A stretch of 64,000 nt of DNA from the NCBI GenBank assembly GCA_946885915.1, contig CAMPHF010000005.1, forward strand, positions 148,196-212,195, given 5' to 3'. This stretch comes from an uncultured Idiomarina sp. GTDB taxonomy: Bacteria; Pseudomonadota; Gammaproteobacteria; Enterobacterales; Alteromonadaceae. The position numbers and the translations under genes were made by a program. Shown piece after piece: positions 8,470 to 17,221 of this stretch; the first letter of the stretch is position 1, and each line of letters begins with the position of its first letter. Below the pieces are notes generated by a model, which was not told the DNA's origin, made no database searches, and was given only the letters and a program-made list of their open reading frames with translations.

Positions 8470-9489
8470 CTATTCGGAAAGCGCTGCTGCGGGTAATTCG
8501 AGCGTCGACAACAAGCGTTGTTGTTGCTGCGGGCTTAAGCGCGGGCCAAACTCGGTGACGATTTCTGCCGCCGCATGGCTGGCAAGGCGTCCTGCCTCCG
8601 CTAAACTTAAACCACGGGTTAAGCCGAATAGCATAGCGCCAGAAAACATATCGCCAGCACCATTTGTATCGACCGCGGTTACTGGTACGCCTGGAATCGC
8701 AATTTGGCGCACTCCATCACCCAATAAAGCGCCATTTTTTCCAAGCGTAATGGCAACCGTATTGGCGTATTGTTGTAATTCGCGCATGGCGGCTTGCGGG
8801 TCCGCCTCACCGGTTAACAAGTGTGCTTCTTCTTGATTACAGAACAGCACATCAACGCCACCTTCAAGAATTAAATCGATACCATCACGGAAGTATTTTA
8901 CCATGGCCGGGTCGGAACAGGTCACGGCTAATTTGGTGCCGTGTTTACGCGCCAGCGCTTTGGCGTGGGCGATGGCCTCGCGCGCAATATTGGAGGTGAT
9001 AAGGTAGCCTTCAATGTACAAATACTCAGCGGCCGCTATGGCTGCCTCGTCCAGCTCGGCGACTGATAAATCTGCAGTGATCCCCAAGAAGGTGCGCATG
9101 GTTCGCTCCGCATCTGGGGTGACCATGACTAAGCAACGGCCGGTTTTGCCATCGTAATTCTGCGCAGCTAAGTTGGTGCGAATACCAACCCGTTCCAGAT
9201 CTTGCCGATAAAAGCGACCAGCTTCATCGTTGGCAACTTTGCAGCAATAAAACGCCTGCCCACCAAATTGGGCAAAGGCCACTAAAGAGTTTGCTGCTGA
9301 ACCACCGCCAGATTGCTTTTTCAGCTCGCCACGTTGGCTAAGCTCAGCGATGAGTCGGTCTTGGTCGGCTTCTTCGATCAGCGTCATCATGCCTTTTTCG
9401 ATACCGTGTTGGCGCAAAAACTCGTCATTGACTTCGAATTCTTGGTCGACCAAGGCGTTGCCGATCCCTACTACGTCTAAGGATTTCAT
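8470..9489 (-). CDS. Adenosine kinase (PfkB/ribokinase family)
   Basis: A 339-residue PfkB-family sugar kinase. Signature 1 is seen as [12 protein letters not shown] near residue 60 and signature 2 as [13 protein letters not shown] near residue 272, the latter holding the catalytic Asp in GAGD. The N-terminal [10 protein letters not shown] strand is that of the adenosine-kinase subgroup. The location directly upstream of ahcY supports adenosine as the substrate: it would phosphorylate adenosine to AMP. Inosine/guanosine kinase activity cannot be excluded. The upstream 99-base gap carries a TATACT box on the minus strand but no good -35. Confidence 0.85.
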   Translation of the reverse strand: MKSLDVVGIGNALVDQEFEVNDEFLRQHGIEKGMMTLIEEADQDRLIAELSQRGELKKQSGGGSAANSLVAFAQFGGQAFYCCKVANDEAGRFYRQDLERVGIRTNLAAQNYDGKTGRCLVMVTPDAERTMRTFLGITADLSVAELDEAAIAAAEYLYIEGYLITSNIAREAIAHAKALARKHGTKLAVTCSDPAMVKYFRDGIDLILEGGVDVLFCNQEEAHLLTGEADPQAAMRELQQYANTVAITLGKNGALLGDGVRQIAIPGVPVTAVDTNGAGDMFSGAMLFGLTRGLSLAEAGRLASHAAAEIVTEFGPRLSPQQQQRLLSTLELPAAALSE

Positions 9490-9588
9490 ACTCTCTCGTT
9501 GGCTGCTAGAGCTCTCATTTTTCCGGCCGCACAGTATACAAGATTTTGTAGCAAAGTGGCCAGTCTGAAGTCTGACTGTGCCGGCTAA

Positions 9589-10590
9589 TTACCATGCCGA
9601 GGTTAGCAGTAGGGTGCCTATGCTATAAGCGAGCGCTGCGGCTATCAGTAACAGGTCAAAAATACCGGTAACACGGCGCGATATGGCCATTAAGGTAGCA
9701 GCAGTTTCGGCGCTTAATTGGGCCGGTAGCGGTGGGCCAAAGCGTTGGCGTCGAACCCGCGCACCCTGAAATTGAATGGGACCGCCCAGTGGTGCTTGTA
9801 ATAATTGCGCGAGTGCACTGAAAAGTGCGCGTTGGGCCGGTGACCAGTGGCTCGCAGCCGACGTTTGCCCAAGGCTATGCAGTTGACGCTGCAGGGTGCG
9901 CGGACCGCGCACCACCAGCAAACTTAGCCAGAGCAGCGGCAATAGTGTGATCGCGCCCAGCGTATCGATAACTAGTTGTAACAGGTTCACCACCCGCGCA
10001 AAGCCTTGTAAGCGCTGATGGCCAGGCGGCCATTGCCAGGATAGCTCGGCAACGCCGCGCAGTGCTAAAGCCAGAATTGGACCACCCAGCAAAAAGCCAA
10101 GCCATGGTAAGTAGTGTTGTTGGTACCAACTTAACCAATGTAAATCACCGCCGGCACGGGCGAGACCAAGTGGGGATAAGCTGGCGCTATCGCGCCCATC
10201 GAGGAACCGTAATTGTTCCCGCGCGACATTTTTTTGGCGCTTGGCCAGCGCTTGCTCGAGCCGCGTGAGTGCAATTCTGGCCGGCGCTTGATAGAGCGCG
10301 AGCCACAGTAAGATGGCTGCGATCGCAGCGGGAATTTCGCTGAGTTCGTAAAAGAACCAAGCCGGTAGTAACAATAGGATCAGCAGTAACCAAGTTGCCA
10401 GTAACCCCGCTAACTGCTGTTGCGGTAGCGTATCGCGTTGGGGGCGCCAGGCGCGGCGGAAGCATTGTTGGGCAAATAATGTAAATAAACTAAACGGATG
10501 GTAGCCCGGCGGCACTGGCCACCAGCGCTCCAACAGTAACACCCCGGCGGCTATCACCGCTGGGGTGCTGAGTAGTGCTAGGCTTAGCAT
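9589..10590 (-). CDS. CobD/CbiB-like membrane protein
   Basis: A 333-residue protein with hydrophobic segments at the N-terminus, near residues 62-100, 160-180, 205-227 and at the C-terminus. Two stretches resemble CbiB (adenosylcobinamide-phosphate synthase): the N-terminal ERWWPVPPGYHPF, like the DP-HPV region, and FLDGRDSASLSPLGLARA followed by LGFLLGGPILALALRGV, like the VGRDT...LGGPLGALAYR region. The usual ENxxDG between them is not conserved, and no cobalamin genes are close. It may be a diverged CbiB/AmpE-superfamily protein with another role. It follows the DUF2726 gene by 17 bases on the same strand. Confidence 0.6.
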   Translation of the reverse strand: MLSLALLSTPAVIAAGVLLLERWWPVPPGYHPFSLFTLFAQQCFRRAWRPQRDTLPQQQLAGLLATWLLLILLLLPAWFFYELSEIPAAIAAILLWLALYQAPARIALTRLEQALAKRQKNVAREQLRFLDGRDSASLSPLGLARAGGDLHWLSWYQQHYLPWLGFLLGGPILALALRGVAELSWQWPPGHQRLQGFARVVNLLQLVIDTLGAITLLPLLWLSLLVVRGPRTLQRQLHSLGQTSAASHWSPAQRALFSALAQLLQAPLGGPIQFQGARVRRQRFGPPLPAQLSAETAATLMAISRRVTGIFDLLLIAAALAYSIGTLLLTSAW

Positions 10591-10607
10591 TTAGGACATG
10601 GGGTGGC

Positions 10608-11306
10608 TCATGCAGCCGCGACCTCGTTATTGTTAGGCAGTCGGCGCGGATTACGGCTCGGCAGAGCGGCTGAACTCGGCGCAGGTAATGCATCGCCGTA
10701 TATTTCATCTTCATTCAGCACTTGGCGACGGGTTGCCAGCGCCTGTGAACCAAGCGGACGAGTGATCGCTGCTTTGGTTTTTGCGGGTCGTGGCACTGCC
10801 GCGCGCACTGGCTCTGCTTGCATGATCTTGCCATGAATGTAATCGCGCATATCGGCGATACGATAGCCCGGTTTGGCTTTAAAGCGCAAGAACGGAATAC
10901 CGGCGGCAGCTAGGGTGTTTTTCAAGAACCAGTTGCGTTTAGCTTGCTCGCCATTACCGTTGGCAGGTTCGAGTTCAATCGCCGCACGCACCTGCATGGT
11001 TTCGCGGTCGCACAACACATAATCGAGCACGCGTTGGCTGGCCTTATTTTGCGCTGAGCGAATGGTGGAACGCGAGACGTTTTGCCGCACCGCCACAATA
11101 TCGTTCAAGCGCACTTTGGTGAAAATGCGAAAATCGTCGCCGATGGACTTTTCTAAGAGTGTCAAAAATTGCGCTTCAACCTGACTACAGAGCGCATCTT
11201 CACGCGCACGATAAGGGTAGGGCGCGTAGCTATCGGTGAGTCGAGTGGCAAGTAAAGCCACGCCAACCAAGGCCACTACAAATAAAAACAAGATAACTTC
11301 CATCAT
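10608..11306 (-). CDS. DUF2726 domain protein with N-terminal membrane anchor
   Basis: A 232-residue protein. Residues 3-21 form a single membrane helix; from about residue 45 to 165 it resembles DUF2726, a restriction-endonuclease-like fold seen fused to topoisomerase zinc fingers and helicases elsewhere. The core VLDYVLCDRE...AAIELEP fits the acidic D...ExE/Q-type centre, and PFLRFKAKPGY follows. The C-terminal 70 residues are basic and low complexity. Two ATGs in tandem (11306, 11303) sit seven bases after GAGG, which lies in the 3' arm of the folE2 terminator hairpin. Function unknown; a membrane-tethered nuclease-like protein is inference. Confidence 0.72.
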   Translation of the reverse strand: MMEVILFLFVVALVGVALLATRLTDSYAPYPYRAREDALCSQVEAQFLTLLEKSIGDDFRIFTKVRLNDIVAVRQNVSRSTIRSAQNKASQRVLDYVLCDRETMQVRAAIELEPANGNGEQAKRNWFLKNTLAAAGIPFLRFKAKPGYRIADMRDYIHGKIMQAEPVRAAVPRPAKTKAAITRPLGSQALATRRQVLNEDEIYGDALPAPSSAALPSRNPRRLPNNNEVAAA

Positions 11307-11344
11307 AAAAAAACCTCATCAACCATTTGACGTTGATGAGGTTT
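11307..11344 (-). terminator. Terminator of folE2 overlapping the DUF2726 ribosome binding site
   Basis: Reading the minus strand, a 13-bp perfect stem (11344-11332 with 11323-11311) with an 8-base loop runs into T7 (11313-11307), a canonical intrinsic terminator 48 bases after folE2. The GAGG that serves as Shine-Dalgarno for the DUF2726 gene (11317-11314) is inside the 3' arm, and the U-tract is the spacer to its ATG. Confidence 0.85.
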
Positions 11345-11391
11345 CTGCAAGCTGCGTGCCAATAAAGGTTATCGGCCACAAAAGCTGTGAT

Positions 11392-12330
11392 TTAGTACTT
11401 GTACCCGCCTTGCACACCTTTGGTGGTGACACTCACCGCGTCGTGCGCATGCAATGACTCGTAGTGATTTACCCGGATCCAGAAGTCGGTAAATACCGGC
11501 ATTTGGTTGAGAGCGGCTTGCAAGCGGCGCGATGCATCTTCAACGAACATCAGGTTTTGCCCATTTAAGCGGGCAAATTCTTGCTCATCTTCACGTTTTA
11601 CCGCGGCTTGAACCGGGGTTTTTAAGGCGTCTTCGATACCGTCAATCAGCGCAATAATCGGCAGCTCAGTGACTTCTTCGCCCATGGTTACTTTTACTTC
11701 GGCAATTGAGCGCTGGCTGTGTGGTGTGGCCACAATACCTTCAGTGCTGCCTAACCAATCATGCATGGTAGCGGCATCGATTTGGTCTTGACCGGCAAAT
11801 TTTGCCGCAAACGCTTCTTGAATAAGCTGCCGAGCTAAGGCTGCTGAGCATGGACAGGTTGATGAATATGGTACTTCAACCCCAAGTTCGAGGCGCAGGT
11901 GGCCATCATCATAAACACCCGTCACAGTCACCGGATAAGCTTTCCAGCCCTGTTTTTTCGAGATCAACGATTTGCGGCGCAAATGGTAATCGAAGTTAAA
12001 TTTCACGAAGGCTTGGTCGGCGAGGCCGTCGTGACTCTTAATAAAGTCACGCAGCAGCTCCTGCAACGAGCTATGCGACAACACGTCGTTGTTCGATAAT
12101 TCTTCGAGCAACAAATAGAGGCGCGACATGTGAATGCCTTTGGCTTTCGGGTCAGTCAGGTTCACAAAAGCTTCAACTTTGGCGCTTACTTGACGATCCG
12201 GCTCGCCGCTGGCGGCCACCATGAGTGGAATTTCGATGTTACTCATGCCAACCCAGTCGAGCGCACCTTCAGTTTGGGCGCTAGTTTGGTTCGCGATATC
12301 GGGCATAGCGGTAGTGGTCGCATTCGGCAT
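11392..12330 (-). CDS. folE2: GTP cyclohydrolase FolE2 (type IB)
   Basis: Converts GTP to dihydroneopterin triphosphate, the first step of folate (and queuosine) synthesis, using a metal other than strictly zinc. The family-defining [11 protein letters not shown] with the metal-ligand Cys is present, as are the conserved YPVTVTG and [11 protein letters not shown] regions. I choose ATG 12330 (312 residues): it follows GGAG by ten bases, whereas the upstream in-frame ATG at 12369 would lie only about eight bases from the likely transcription start set by the extended -10 at 12383-12391. FolE2 is often induced by zinc limitation; I see no convincing Zur box. Confidence 0.93.
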   Translation of the reverse strand: MPNATTTAMPDIANQTSAQTEGALDWVGMSNIEIPLMVAASGEPDRQVSAKVEAFVNLTDPKAKGIHMSRLYLLLEELSNNDVLSHSSLQELLRDFIKSHDGLADQAFVKFNFDYHLRRKSLISKKQGWKAYPVTVTGVYDDGHLRLELGVEVPYSSTCPCSAALARQLIQEAFAAKFAGQDQIDAATMHDWLGSTEGIVATPHSQRSIAEVKVTMGEEVTELPIIALIDGIEDALKTPVQAAVKREDEQEFARLNGQNLMFVEDASRRLQAALNQMPVFTDFWIRVNHYESLHAHDAVSVTTKGVQGGYKY

Positions 12331-12382
12331 GCTTAAACGGCTCCGAGATGTATTTAATGTATCTGGCATAAAAAAGACTCGT

Positions 12383-12391
12383 AGTATATCA
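12383..12391 (-). promoter_or_regulatory. Extended -10 promoter for folE2
   Basis: On the minus strand TGATATACT is an extended -10 (TGn plus TATACT). No good -35 is found 16-18 bases upstream, as is common for extended -10 promoters. Confidence 0.45.
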
Positions 12392-12481
12392 AAAAGTGCC
12401 TACAATGAGGTAGCCCATCGTCCATGCAAGTGTTACGCAAGTCTGCGTCAACAAGTTCACTCGAGCCAATTGAAAATAGCG

Positions 12482-12862
12482 ATGACCATGACCGCAAATT
12501 CAGAATTCAATCCGCAGCAAGCGCAACAGCACCTCGATCTTGACCTCTTGACTCAGTATCGCCAAATGTTGGGTGCAGACGGCATCGCAGACACCGTCAA
12601 CTTACTGCTACAAGTGCTGCCATCCTACTTTGAGGCCTTGCATGCGTTGGCTGCAGCTCAGTCAGAGACCGAATTAAGACAGCAGGCACACAAAGCCAAA
12701 AGCGCCTGTCGTTCCGGCGGGCTTAAGGTGTGCGGGGATATGTTAGCCGCGCTCGAAAAGGGCGCATGGACAAACGCTGAGTTACCGACGTTATTGCAGA
12801 CTTTGGAACAAGAGTACGAACTGGCAAGTGCCCACCTGCAGCGCTGGCTGCAGGCAGGTTAA
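12482..12862 (+). CDS. Stand-alone Hpt (histidine phosphotransfer) protein next to arcA
   Basis: A 126-residue single-domain Hpt protein. The phosphorylatable histidine is His70 in AHKAKSACRSGG, matching the HxxKxxxxxxG signature, and the rest is amphipathic helix as expected for a four-helix bundle. Such proteins shuttle phosphate between receiver domains. It is convergent with arcA, the two stops being only seven bases apart. In Shewanella a separate Hpt protein (HptA) completes the Arc relay because the sensor kinase lacks one; by position and type this is a candidate for the same job. ATG 12482 or 12488 could start it; both give the full domain. No strong SD. Confidence 0.82.
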   Translation: MTMTANSEFNPQQAQQHLDLDLLTQYRQMLGADGIADTVNLLLQVLPSYFEALHALAAAQSETELRQQAHKAKSACRSGGLKVCGDMLAALEKGAWTNAELPTLLQTLEQEYELASAHLQRWLQAG

Positions 12863-12869
12863 GCAGTCT

Positions 12870-13598
12870 TTAGCCGACCCGGTTGGCGGTCACATCGCCA
12901 ACAAAGCGGTAACCTTCACCATGAATAGTAGTGATCAGGTTTGGCGTATCTGGATGAGACTCGAAATGCCGGCGGATCCGACGAATCGCTACGTCTACGG
13001 TACGGTCGTTTGGCCGAAGCTCGCGATCAAGCATTTTCTTCACTAAGGTTTCGCGGTCAAGAATTTTGCCCGGATTGGTTAAGAATAATTCCATGGCGCG
13101 ATATTCACTTTTCGGTAACCGAAACACCTTGCGCTCAGGTGAAAACAAGCAGCGGCTGTCGCTATCGAGTTTCCAACCGTTAAATTCAAAAATAACGCTA
13201 TCGTGGCCAACCGGTTGTTGTTGCGACTTCAGCGCTTCAATCCGCCGATATAAGTTACGCACTCGGATCAGCAATTCTTTCGGGTTATACGGTTTGATCA
13301 GGTAATCGTCAGCGCCAATCTCCAGCGCTAATAAGCGATCATCTTCACTGTCGCGGCCGGTTAAAAACACCAACCCAATATTCTCTCGCTCGCGCAATGA
13401 CTCTGCCAATTCAATACCGTTCTTACCCGGCAGGTTCACGTCCATAATCACTAAGTCAATTGACTGTTGCGACATGATACGTTCCATTTGCATACCATCG
13501 GCCGCATCAAATACTTCGTAGCCTTCTTGTTGGAATAAGCGTGTAAGAGTTTGGCGGGTTACCACTTCATCTTCCACGATCAGAATTTTGGCGCTCAT
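12870..13598 (-). CDS. arcA: Aerobic respiration response regulator ArcA
   Basis: An OmpR/PhoB-family response regulator of 242 residues. The receiver has the acidic pair ED (residues 9-10), phosphoacceptor Asp53 in VIMDVNLPGKNG, TGRD, and the conserved Lys in LIKPYNP. The winged helix includes NPGKILDRE and the recognition segment DRTVDVAIRRIRRHFE with the GYRF wing. The match to E. coli ArcA runs over the whole length (LPGKNG, LTGRD, LEIGADDY, HFES-PDTP, TIHGEGYRF), so I call arcA rather than a generic regulator. It controls genes of aerobic respiration in response to quinone redox state through a sensor kinase that is not in this window. Confidence 0.92.
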   Translation of the reverse strand: MSAKILIVEDEVVTRQTLTRLFQQEGYEVFDAADGMQMERIMSQQSIDLVIMDVNLPGKNGIELAESLRERENIGLVFLTGRDSEDDRLLALEIGADDYLIKPYNPKELLIRVRNLYRRIEALKSQQQPVGHDSVIFEFNGWKLDSDSRCLFSPERKVFRLPKSEYRAMELFLTNPGKILDRETLVKKMLDRELRPNDRTVDVAIRRIRRHFESHPDTPNLITTIHGEGYRFVGDVTANRVG

Positions 13599-13737
13599 AA
13601 CTCAGTTCCGTTGGTTTATCGACAGTGATTGGACTCGTATTGCCACTCGAGATGTTGACTGATTTTGTCACAAACATGTCGATTAGCGAAAACGAAAGAT
13701 ACACTAATTGTACAAAAAATTGCCTAAGTTTAACACG

Positions 13738-14343
13738 TTATTCTTCATCTGGGTAAAATCGTGTCACCTGCATAAGCCTTGAACGCAGACTAATATCACT
13801 CTGATTTAGTATATTGCGATTGATATAGAGCCGAACCCGGCGATTTTCAAAGCTGAGACTGCCCATTCCACCTTGCTCAATAAAGCGTAAATCGTCACTC
13901 AGCACTAGCGTGCGTTTGGCATAATCGTGCAACAGCGCCACCGGCCAGTGTTGCAGAGCGTCGTAGGTACCAAAAATGACGTGACAATATTGGCCGCGCC
14001 AATGGTTGGTGAGGGTATTGGGTTCAGTAAAGCGATGTAGGTCAATATTCGCCAGCGTAGTTTGCTCGCGAAACCATAAATAAACGTCATTCTCAGCACT
14101 AGCACTTAAGTCGGCGTTCGCTTGCTCATCCACACTGCCTAAAAAGCAAAACTGCGCGCGGGTGTCGGTGTCTGTCGCCAACTGTGGCAGACTGTGCCAA
14201 TTCACAAAATGCACTAACTGCTGCAAAAACCGCGCTTGTGCGGCGGCGTTATTCGCCTCTGCCGCCGGTTGCGCCGCGACCATGTGACTGCCAAGCCCGA
14301 GCACTAACCAACCTAAACTGGATAGATAGTGAGCGGCGCGCAT
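13738..14343 (-). CDS. YfiR/DUF4154-family periplasmic protein
   Basis: A 201-residue protein with a signal peptide (cleavage near VAAQ, residue 25). The C-terminal half carries the YfiR hallmark FIEQGGMGSLSFENRRVRLYIN followed by a NILNQSDISLRSRLMQV helix. YfiR-type proteins are periplasmic repressors that bind and inhibit a membrane partner, classically the diguanylate cyclase YfiN. Here the partner gene upstream in the same operon (three bases away) encodes a sensor histidine kinase with a periplasmic domain, so this protein probably modulates that kinase. No GGDEF gene lies near. Confidence 0.82.
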   Translation of the reverse strand: MRAAHYLSSLGWLVLGLGSHMVAAQPAAEANNAAAQARFLQQLVHFVNWHSLPQLATDTDTRAQFCFLGSVDEQANADLSASAENDVYLWFREQTTLANIDLHRFTEPNTLTNHWRGQYCHVIFGTYDALQHWPVALLHDYAKRTLVLSDDLRFIEQGGMGSLSFENRRVRLYINRNILNQSDISLRSRLMQVTRFYPDEE

Positions 14344-14346
14344 CCT

Positions 14347-15984
14347 TTAATCCTTCCGGTCTGTATCAAGCACGCGCTTGACTGGAAACCTAATACTGAA
14401 CTCAACGCCTTGTTCCACTTCACTGAAGAAATGAATGGCGCCGCGCAATACCTGCGTCACTAGGTTATACACCAAATGCATGCCTAAGCCGCTACCACCG
14501 CTACCGCGCTTGGTGGTCACAAAGGGGTCAAAAATACGGCGCCGGATTTCGGCCGGCACGCCCGCGCCATCATCTTGATAGGTCAGCTCCAGCTGTTGCT
14601 GGTCATCCAGCTCAAAATAAATATGAATATTGCCGTGACTGCGCTCATCAAAACCGTGGATCATCGAGTTGATGATCAGATGGCTCAAAATTTGATTCAG
14701 TGGCCCAGGTTTGGTTTCAATCACTAACTTAGGATCGCAGTGGATATGAATGGGGAAGGCTTCTGGGTCTCGCAATCGTGGCCGAATGGCCAACAATACA
14801 TCATTCATAAAGTCGACGAGGCGCACGGTGCGGTCTACTTCACTTGATTGATCAACCGCAACTTGTTTGAAGGCGGTGATCAAATCCGCAGCGCGAACCA
14901 CATTCCGATAAATAATGCCAAGGTTCTCGTCACAGTCGTTCAGGAAGCGTTCAAATTCGGCCGTTGAGATGCGTTTCTCACGGAACTTCTGTTGCATCAC
15001 CTGAAGCTTGTCTTGTAACAAGGTGGAAGCGGTTACTGATAGCCCAATCGGGGTATTCACCTCATGCGCAATACCCGCCACCATGTCACCCAGTGAGGCC
15101 ATTTTTTCCGATTCAACCAATTGCCCCTGATATAAGTGCAACTGCTCAAGGGTTTGCAATAATTCTTGGTTCGCTTCCTTTAACGCGAGCGTGCGTTGGG
15201 TTACTTGTTGCTCGAGTTCGGCGGTAAGTTCGCTGGCTTCCCGTTCGGCTTTTTCCTGCCGACTAATATGCTGTTGAATGCGATTCAGCATGGTATTAAA
15301 AGCATGGTTAATGCTATCCACCTCTTCTAAGGTGGAGCTAGGTAAGCGCAGCGAGTAATCTTTCTCGCGCGCCATGCGCGCGATGACTTGCACCATATTG
15401 TCGAGCGGCGAGCTAATTTGGCGCCGCAAAGCTAAGGTAATCGCGGCCGCAAGCCCCAGGGTGAGTACCATCACTAATAGCGAAATTAACAGCGAGCGCT
15501 GCAACAGGTCATCGAGCTCGGCCATCGACCCGCGCAAGTAAACGTAGCCGACAACGGAATTATCAAGCTTAATAGGTTCTGCAACTTCAACGAAATCACT
15601 GGTTAATTGCGGCTCTGCCAATTGTTCAATGAGTGCATACTTGGCTGGAATAGGCGCTAGACCGCGACGGTTATAGCTGGCGAAAAAGGTCAGATCGCCG
15701 GTGATTTCATCAAGCTTATAAATGTGCACATGTTGAATAAAATCTGAGGTGCGCAGCGAGCGCAAGCGCTGGGATTCGGTTTCGTTGTCATCAAAAACAA
15801 CACTGCTAAGTGCGTTGAAGGCGGTAATCCGAGCGTAGGCGACGGCATCTCGAGTAATATTGGCGCGGGTTGAACTGAGTTGAGAGTAGGTATTCACTGC
15901 AAAGGCGATTAACAGTGCCAGCGTCGTGACAATCAAGACAATGAGCAGCATGCCTCGCTTTATCGACGTAAATTGAATGCCCAC
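14347..15984 (-). CDS. Membrane sensor histidine kinase (CHASE8-like, HAMP)
   Basis: A 545-residue kinase. Helix 1 (about 13-33) and helix 2 (about 166-187) bracket a periplasmic region of some 130 residues that looks like CHASE8. A HAMP domain (about 188-240) and a coiled coil follow, then the H-box GIAHEVNTPIG with His307. A roughly 80-residue helical spacer precedes the ATPase domain with the N box, DDGAGVP (G1) and GSGGSGLGMHL (G2). All catalytic motifs are intact. No receiver is attached and no cognate regulator is adjacent. GTG 15984 is the start, eight bases after GAGGA. It is the first gene of a pair with the YfiR-like gene. Confidence 0.88.
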   Translation of the reverse strand: MGIQFTSIKRGMLLIVLIVTTLALLIAFAVNTYSQLSSTRANITRDAVAYARITAFNALSSVVFDDNETESQRLRSLRTSDFIQHVHIYKLDEITGDLTFFASYNRRGLAPIPAKYALIEQLAEPQLTSDFVEVAEPIKLDNSVVGYVYLRGSMAELDDLLQRSLLISLLVMVLTLGLAAAITLALRRQISSPLDNMVQVIARMAREKDYSLRLPSSTLEEVDSINHAFNTMLNRIQQHISRQEKAEREASELTAELEQQVTQRTLALKEANQELLQTLEQLHLYQGQLVESEKMASLGDMVAGIAHEVNTPIGLSVTASTLLQDKLQVMQQKFREKRISTAEFERFLNDCDENLGIIYRNVVRAADLITAFKQVAVDQSSEVDRTVRLVDFMNDVLLAIRPRLRDPEAFPIHIHCDPKLVIETKPGPLNQILSHLIINSMIHGFDERSHGNIHIYFELDDQQQLELTYQDDGAGVPAEIRRRIFDPFVTTKRGSGGSGLGMHLVYNLVTQVLRGAIHFFSEVEQGVEFSIRFPVKRVLDTDRKD

Positions 15985-16093
15985 GCAGTGTCCTCAGTGG
16001 CAAAATCCATGGTTGCAGGCAGCAGTGCTCATGCAATCCTTCGTAAGCTTTATGTTAGGTGGGTTAATCTTGCGTTGCAAGCAACCCGTGCGG

Positions 16094-17221
16094 TTAACGT
16101 CGCTGGCGCGCAAAATATACCGCATAACGATTATCGCTGGCGCGCACCTCACAATGCCCAAAGGCTTGCTCGATAAGCTCTGGCCACGGCAAAAACTTAT
16201 TCGCCACAAGCCATAATTCACCACTTGCGGTTAAGTGCTGTCGCGCTTGCTGTAAAAACTGTTGGCCGATGGCGTAATCCGTGGCAATGCCGGTATGGAA
16301 CGGCGGGTGGCTGACAATGGCATCAAAGCGCCCAATCTCAGCCGGTAAATGGTCGGCAGCCAGAATTTGCGCCGGCACTAACTCATGGGCGGCTAAGGTG
16401 GCTTTAGTGGCCGCTAACGCCAACGCATTCACATCTAAGTACGTCACTGCCAGCTCACGTTCGGTTGCGCGCGCGGTTTGTTGGAGGCAGGCACCCAACA
16501 CCCCAGCACCGCAAGCAAAATCTAACACTTTGCGGGCGCGTGGCCATAATTGCAGATGCTTCAGTAAAAAATTGCTGCCGCTATCGACACTGGCGTGTGC
16601 AAATACGCCCGGATAAGTACACAACTGCAGCGTTTGCGCTGGGGCATTCACTAACCTGTAGTGGTGGGCAAACCAACTGGCTTTATCGGCTAACCTGGTT
16701 GGCGTGGCTACATAATCACTATTCAGCGTCGTCACAAATAATGAAGAATGGTGGCCATCGCTAAGCTTCAATGGTGCGCCCCATGCAGCTTGGCCTTGCA
16801 ATAACTTCGGCAGGCTTTTAATCCCACCGCGTTTTTCACCGACAATATATAAGTTCACCGGTGCTGCGGCGTTCGCCATGATTTCCGCAATTTGGCTCAG
16901 CAGATAATGAGTAAGGATTTTTTCTTTCGGTAAATAGAGCACCGCCGTCTGCCATGACTGTGGCTGGTGAACCGCGCCAAGTGGCGCCGGCTCGGCGCCA
17001 AAATCAGCACTGAATAAGCCTTGAGCGGCGGGCCATTGGGCGGCAAAGCCGGCATGCACGTGCCAACTGTACAAGCGTTCAGGTTGCGGCGCCGCCTGTA
17101 ATAAGCCGGCATCTGGCGCATTAACCACCAGCAGCGGCTGGTTGCTATTATCAAAACGGTCGAATATTTGGCTACGAAGCAGTAATTGGGTCGGTGCAGA
17201 AAGTGTGTGAGATGAGGTCAT
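16094..17221 (-). CDS. rsmC: 16S rRNA (guanine(1207)-N2)-methyltransferase RsmC
   Basis: A 375-residue protein with the RsmC two-domain layout: a degenerate N-terminal methyltransferase-like half and a functional C-terminal half. The latter has TYPGVFAHASVDSGSNFLL, the SAM motif I DFACGAGVLG, an acidic motif II (YLDVNALAL), and a motif IV that reads SHPPFHTG. In RsmC and RlmG the motif is NPPFHxG; here the Asn that positions the target amino group is His, confirmed in the DNA. The C-terminus (SGELWLVANKFLPWPELIEQAFGHCEV) is fully RsmC-like. The start abuts the stop of the FapA-like gene (TAAATG), so translation is probably coupled. Confidence 0.88.
   Translation of the reverse strand: MTSSHTLSAPTQLLLRSQIFDRFDNSNQPLLVVNAPDAGLLQAAPQPERLYSWHVHAGFAAQWPAAQGLFSADFGAEPAPLGAVHQPQSWQTAVLYLPKEKILTHYLLSQIAEIMANAAAPVNLYIVGEKRGGIKSLPKLLQGQAAWGAPLKLSDGHHSSLFVTTLNSDYVATPTRLADKASWFAHHYRLVNAPAQTLQLCTYPGVFAHASVDSGSNFLLKHLQLWPRARKVLDFACGAGVLGACLQQTARATERELAVTYLDVNALALAATKATLAAHELVPAQILAADHLPAEIGRFDAIVSHPPFHTGIATDYAIGQQFLQQARQHLTASGELWLVANKFLPWPELIEQAFGHCEVRASDNRYAVYFARQRR

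Noticed and set aside
12331..12369. Upstream ATG of folE2 as the true start
   Set aside because: It would leave almost no leader after the extended -10 box and has a weaker SD than ATG 12330; not fully excluded.
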